Assembly: GCA_031285465.1 (NCBI GenBank)
Contig: JAITWD010000020.1
Span: forward strand, 1 to 6,674
DNA: 6,674 nt
Origin: Lachnospiraceae bacterium
Lineage (GTDB): Bacteria; Bacillota; Clostridia; Lachnospirales; Lachnospiraceae
Direction of reading: 5' to 3'
This document shows, in pieces, positions 6,501-6,674 of this stretch. Position numbers and translations under genes: made by a program. Under the pieces are notes generated by a model that saw nothing but the letters and a program-made list of their open reading frames with translations, made no database searches and was not told where the DNA came from. Positions within the stretch are counted from its first letter, which is position 1. Every line of letters begins with the position of its first letter.

Positions 6501-6665
6501 TAGGGTGTGTCTGAAAACTCTGGTACTGGTCTGTGCGTTCCACTTAGTGGTATGGAAGTGCCAAAATCCGGAGGCGTAGCGGGGCTACGCCCCCTGATTT
6601 TGGCGCTTTCAGACCGCTAAGTGGGGCGTGCAGAACAGTGCAATGAGTTTTCAGACACACCCTAG
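6500..6665. mobile_element. MITE-like 166-bp palindromic element with 21-bp perfect terminal inverted repeats
   Basis: The ends are perfect inverted repeats of 21 bp (6500-6520 and 6645-6665; GGGTGTGTCTGAAAACTC reading inwards from 6503). The palindrome continues inwards almost without a break to a 3-nt loop (ggg, 6581-6583). Of 81 possible pairs, 67 are Watson-Crick, with 14 non-matching pairs and one unpaired base (6643). The GGGTGTGTC-type ends resemble those of some DDE transposase insertion sequences. CTAG stands at each outer edge and may be a 4-bp target duplication, or TA with a C-G pair belonging to the element. There is no coding capacity. I interpret it as a non-autonomous element or solo hairpin derived from an insertion sequence; the parent family cannot be named from this window. 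Confidence 0.75.
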
Positions 6666-6674
6666 TGCATCCTA

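Noticed and set aside
6500..6665. Reading the long palindrome as an intrinsic terminator or CRISPR-like repeat
   Set aside because: The stem is far too long and lacks a T-tract, and there are no repeated units with spacers; insertion-sequence-like ends fit better.

Overview
The window reads almost entirely on the minus strand and looks like a chromosomal segment of a Gram-positive Clostridia-type bacterium. The main evidence is the gene order rlmB followed by sigH (the Spo0H-type sigma factor), a familiar pairing in that group, together with a proteobacterial-type RND pump that has no adaptor or outer-membrane partner in view. The proteins suggest something near Eubacteriaceae/Acetobacterium, but that is an impression, not a test.

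Layout in the order of transcription, right to left. 6500-6665 is a gene-free, nearly perfect 166-bp palindrome with 21-bp perfect ends in a CTAG context; it looks like a small non-autonomous mobile element (MITE). It is followed by two small stem-loops (6475-6500, 6376-6398) in the leader of rlmB. rlmB (6346-5567) encodes a SpoU-family 23S rRNA 2'-O-ribose methyltransferase and ends inside the first of two tandem stem-loops (5571-5538, 5536-5507). sigH (start probably 5409, end 4774) follows, with a perfect 12-bp tandem duplication immediately before its start.

After a short intergenic stretch holding a plausible promoter (4737-4765) and a strong palindromic operator (4702-4723) comes a very large RND transporter gene (4663-272). 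Its stop codon overlaps the start of a TetR-family repressor gene (275 to beyond the left edge) as ATGA. Pump and repressor are therefore almost certainly one autoregulated unit: the repressor most likely binds the palindrome just downstream of the promoter and is released when it senses a pump substrate.

The most interesting item is the pump itself. It carries about 380 extra residues, mostly two heptad-repeat coiled-coil arms around a compact tip, inserted in the first extracytoplasmic loop where AcrB has its docking-domain hairpin. This could be a built-in substitute for the missing adaptor protein. The second notable item is the hairpin element, whose internal mismatches are strongly biased towards G-U pairs when read as a plus-strand RNA.
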